Positions 5,683 through 5,835 of a stretch of 5,835 nucleotides of DNA are shown here, one piece after another. Origin of the DNA: Campylobacteraceae bacterium (lineage in GTDB: Bacteria; Campylobacterota; Campylobacteria; Campylobacterales; Sulfurospirillaceae). The position numbers and the translations under genes are program-made. The stretch covers positions 1 to 5,835 of the forward strand of contig JALUMZ010000311.1 of NCBI GenBank assembly GCA_027055635.1, written 5' to 3'. The notes below the pieces were generated by a model. That model made no database searches, had not been told where the DNA came from, and was given only the letters and a program-made list of their open reading frames with translations. Numbering within the stretch: position 1 is the first letter of the stretch; each line of letters begins with the position of its first letter.

Positions 5683-5835
5683 ATGACCATAAAAATAGGA
5701 ATTTTAACCATGTCTGATAGGGCAAGTGCTGGGGTTTATGAGGATTTGTCGGGGAAAGCTATCATAGATACTATGAATGATTATCTTACTAGTGAATGGA
5801 AGAGTGTCTATGAAGTGATACCGGATGACCAGACT
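5683..5835 (+). CDS. mog: Molybdopterin adenylyltransferase (MogA), N-terminal part
   Basis: Cytoplasmic enzyme that adenylates molybdopterin with MgATP, the step before molybdate insertion in molybdenum-cofactor synthesis. Only 51 codons are present; full proteins are roughly 180-195 residues. The beginning IKIGILTMSDRASAGVYEDL (3-22) matches E. coli MogA LRIGLVSISDRASSGVYQDK position by position. The segment EVIPDDQ (44-50) matches its RLIPDEQ, with D48 at the place of the functionally important Asp49. The TTGGTGP-type nucleotide/molybdopterin loop would lie past the right edge. MoaB is a paralogue in the same fold; the close match to the MogA N-terminus favours MogA. The gene has its own promoter and is divergent from the sensor gene. 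Confidence 0.92.
   Translation, partial: MTIKIGILTMSDRASAGVYEDLSGKAIIDTMNDYLTSEWKSVYEVIPDDQT

Noticed and set aside
1..5835. Mobile element, CRISPR array, tRNA/rRNA, toxin-antitoxin or phage-defence genes
   Set aside because: No terminal repeats, transposase motifs, regular repeats, cloverleaf folds or matching small gene pairs were seen; the window is filled by six recognisable genes.

Overview
The window is AT-rich chromosomal DNA from a Gram-negative bacterium, most likely a member of the Campylobacterota (Sulfurimonas/Sulfurospirillum/Arcobacter-like). This taxon call is an inference. It rests on strong A/T bias at third codon positions, on promoters with a perfect TATAAT and no good -35 box, and on a periplasmic haem-sensor/GGDEF/EAL protein of a kind common in that group. 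No species can be named from the sequence alone.

Left part (1-2392, extending to 3546): a drug-efflux locus. On the minus strand, an EmrA-type membrane fusion protein (start near 1673) is followed with no spacing by an EmrB-type DHA2 transporter that runs off the left edge. Diverging from them on the plus strand is a TetR-family regulator, followed 2 bases later by a 12-helix MFS transporter that resembles the fosmidomycin-resistance (Fsr) family. The 110-base divergent intergenic region holds a perfect TATAAT for each direction. It also holds a perfect inverted repeat, GTGAAT-TAT-ATTCAC, lying on the -10 box of the emrAB promoter, which is the expected place for a TetR-type operator. The simplest model is that the TetR protein represses emrAB, and perhaps its own operon, until an inducer is bound. 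The unit would then release a tripartite pump and a single-component inner-membrane pump together. No TolC-like outer-membrane gene is inside the window.

Middle and right part (3550-5547, minus strand): a two-pass membrane signalling protein. It has a periplasmic DUF3365/Tll0287-like domain with a CXXCH haem c attachment motif, a degenerate GGDEF domain (PSDEF), and an EAL domain whose catalytic residues appear intact. It probably lowers cyclic-di-GMP in response to a redox or gas signal. It converges on the MFS gene with only 3 bases between stop codons, and an AT-rich hairpin followed by a T-tract there can terminate only the minus-strand transcript.

Right edge (5683-5835, plus strand): the first 51 codons of mog (molybdopterin adenylyltransferase), with its own TATAAT and ribosome binding site, divergent from the signalling gene.

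There is no gene-free stretch over 300 bases, and I saw no RNA gene, insertion sequence, CRISPR array or attachment site. I did not find a clearly undescribed system. The items most worth following are the haem-sensing c-di-GMP phosphodiesterase and the coupling of two different pump classes to one TetR regulator.
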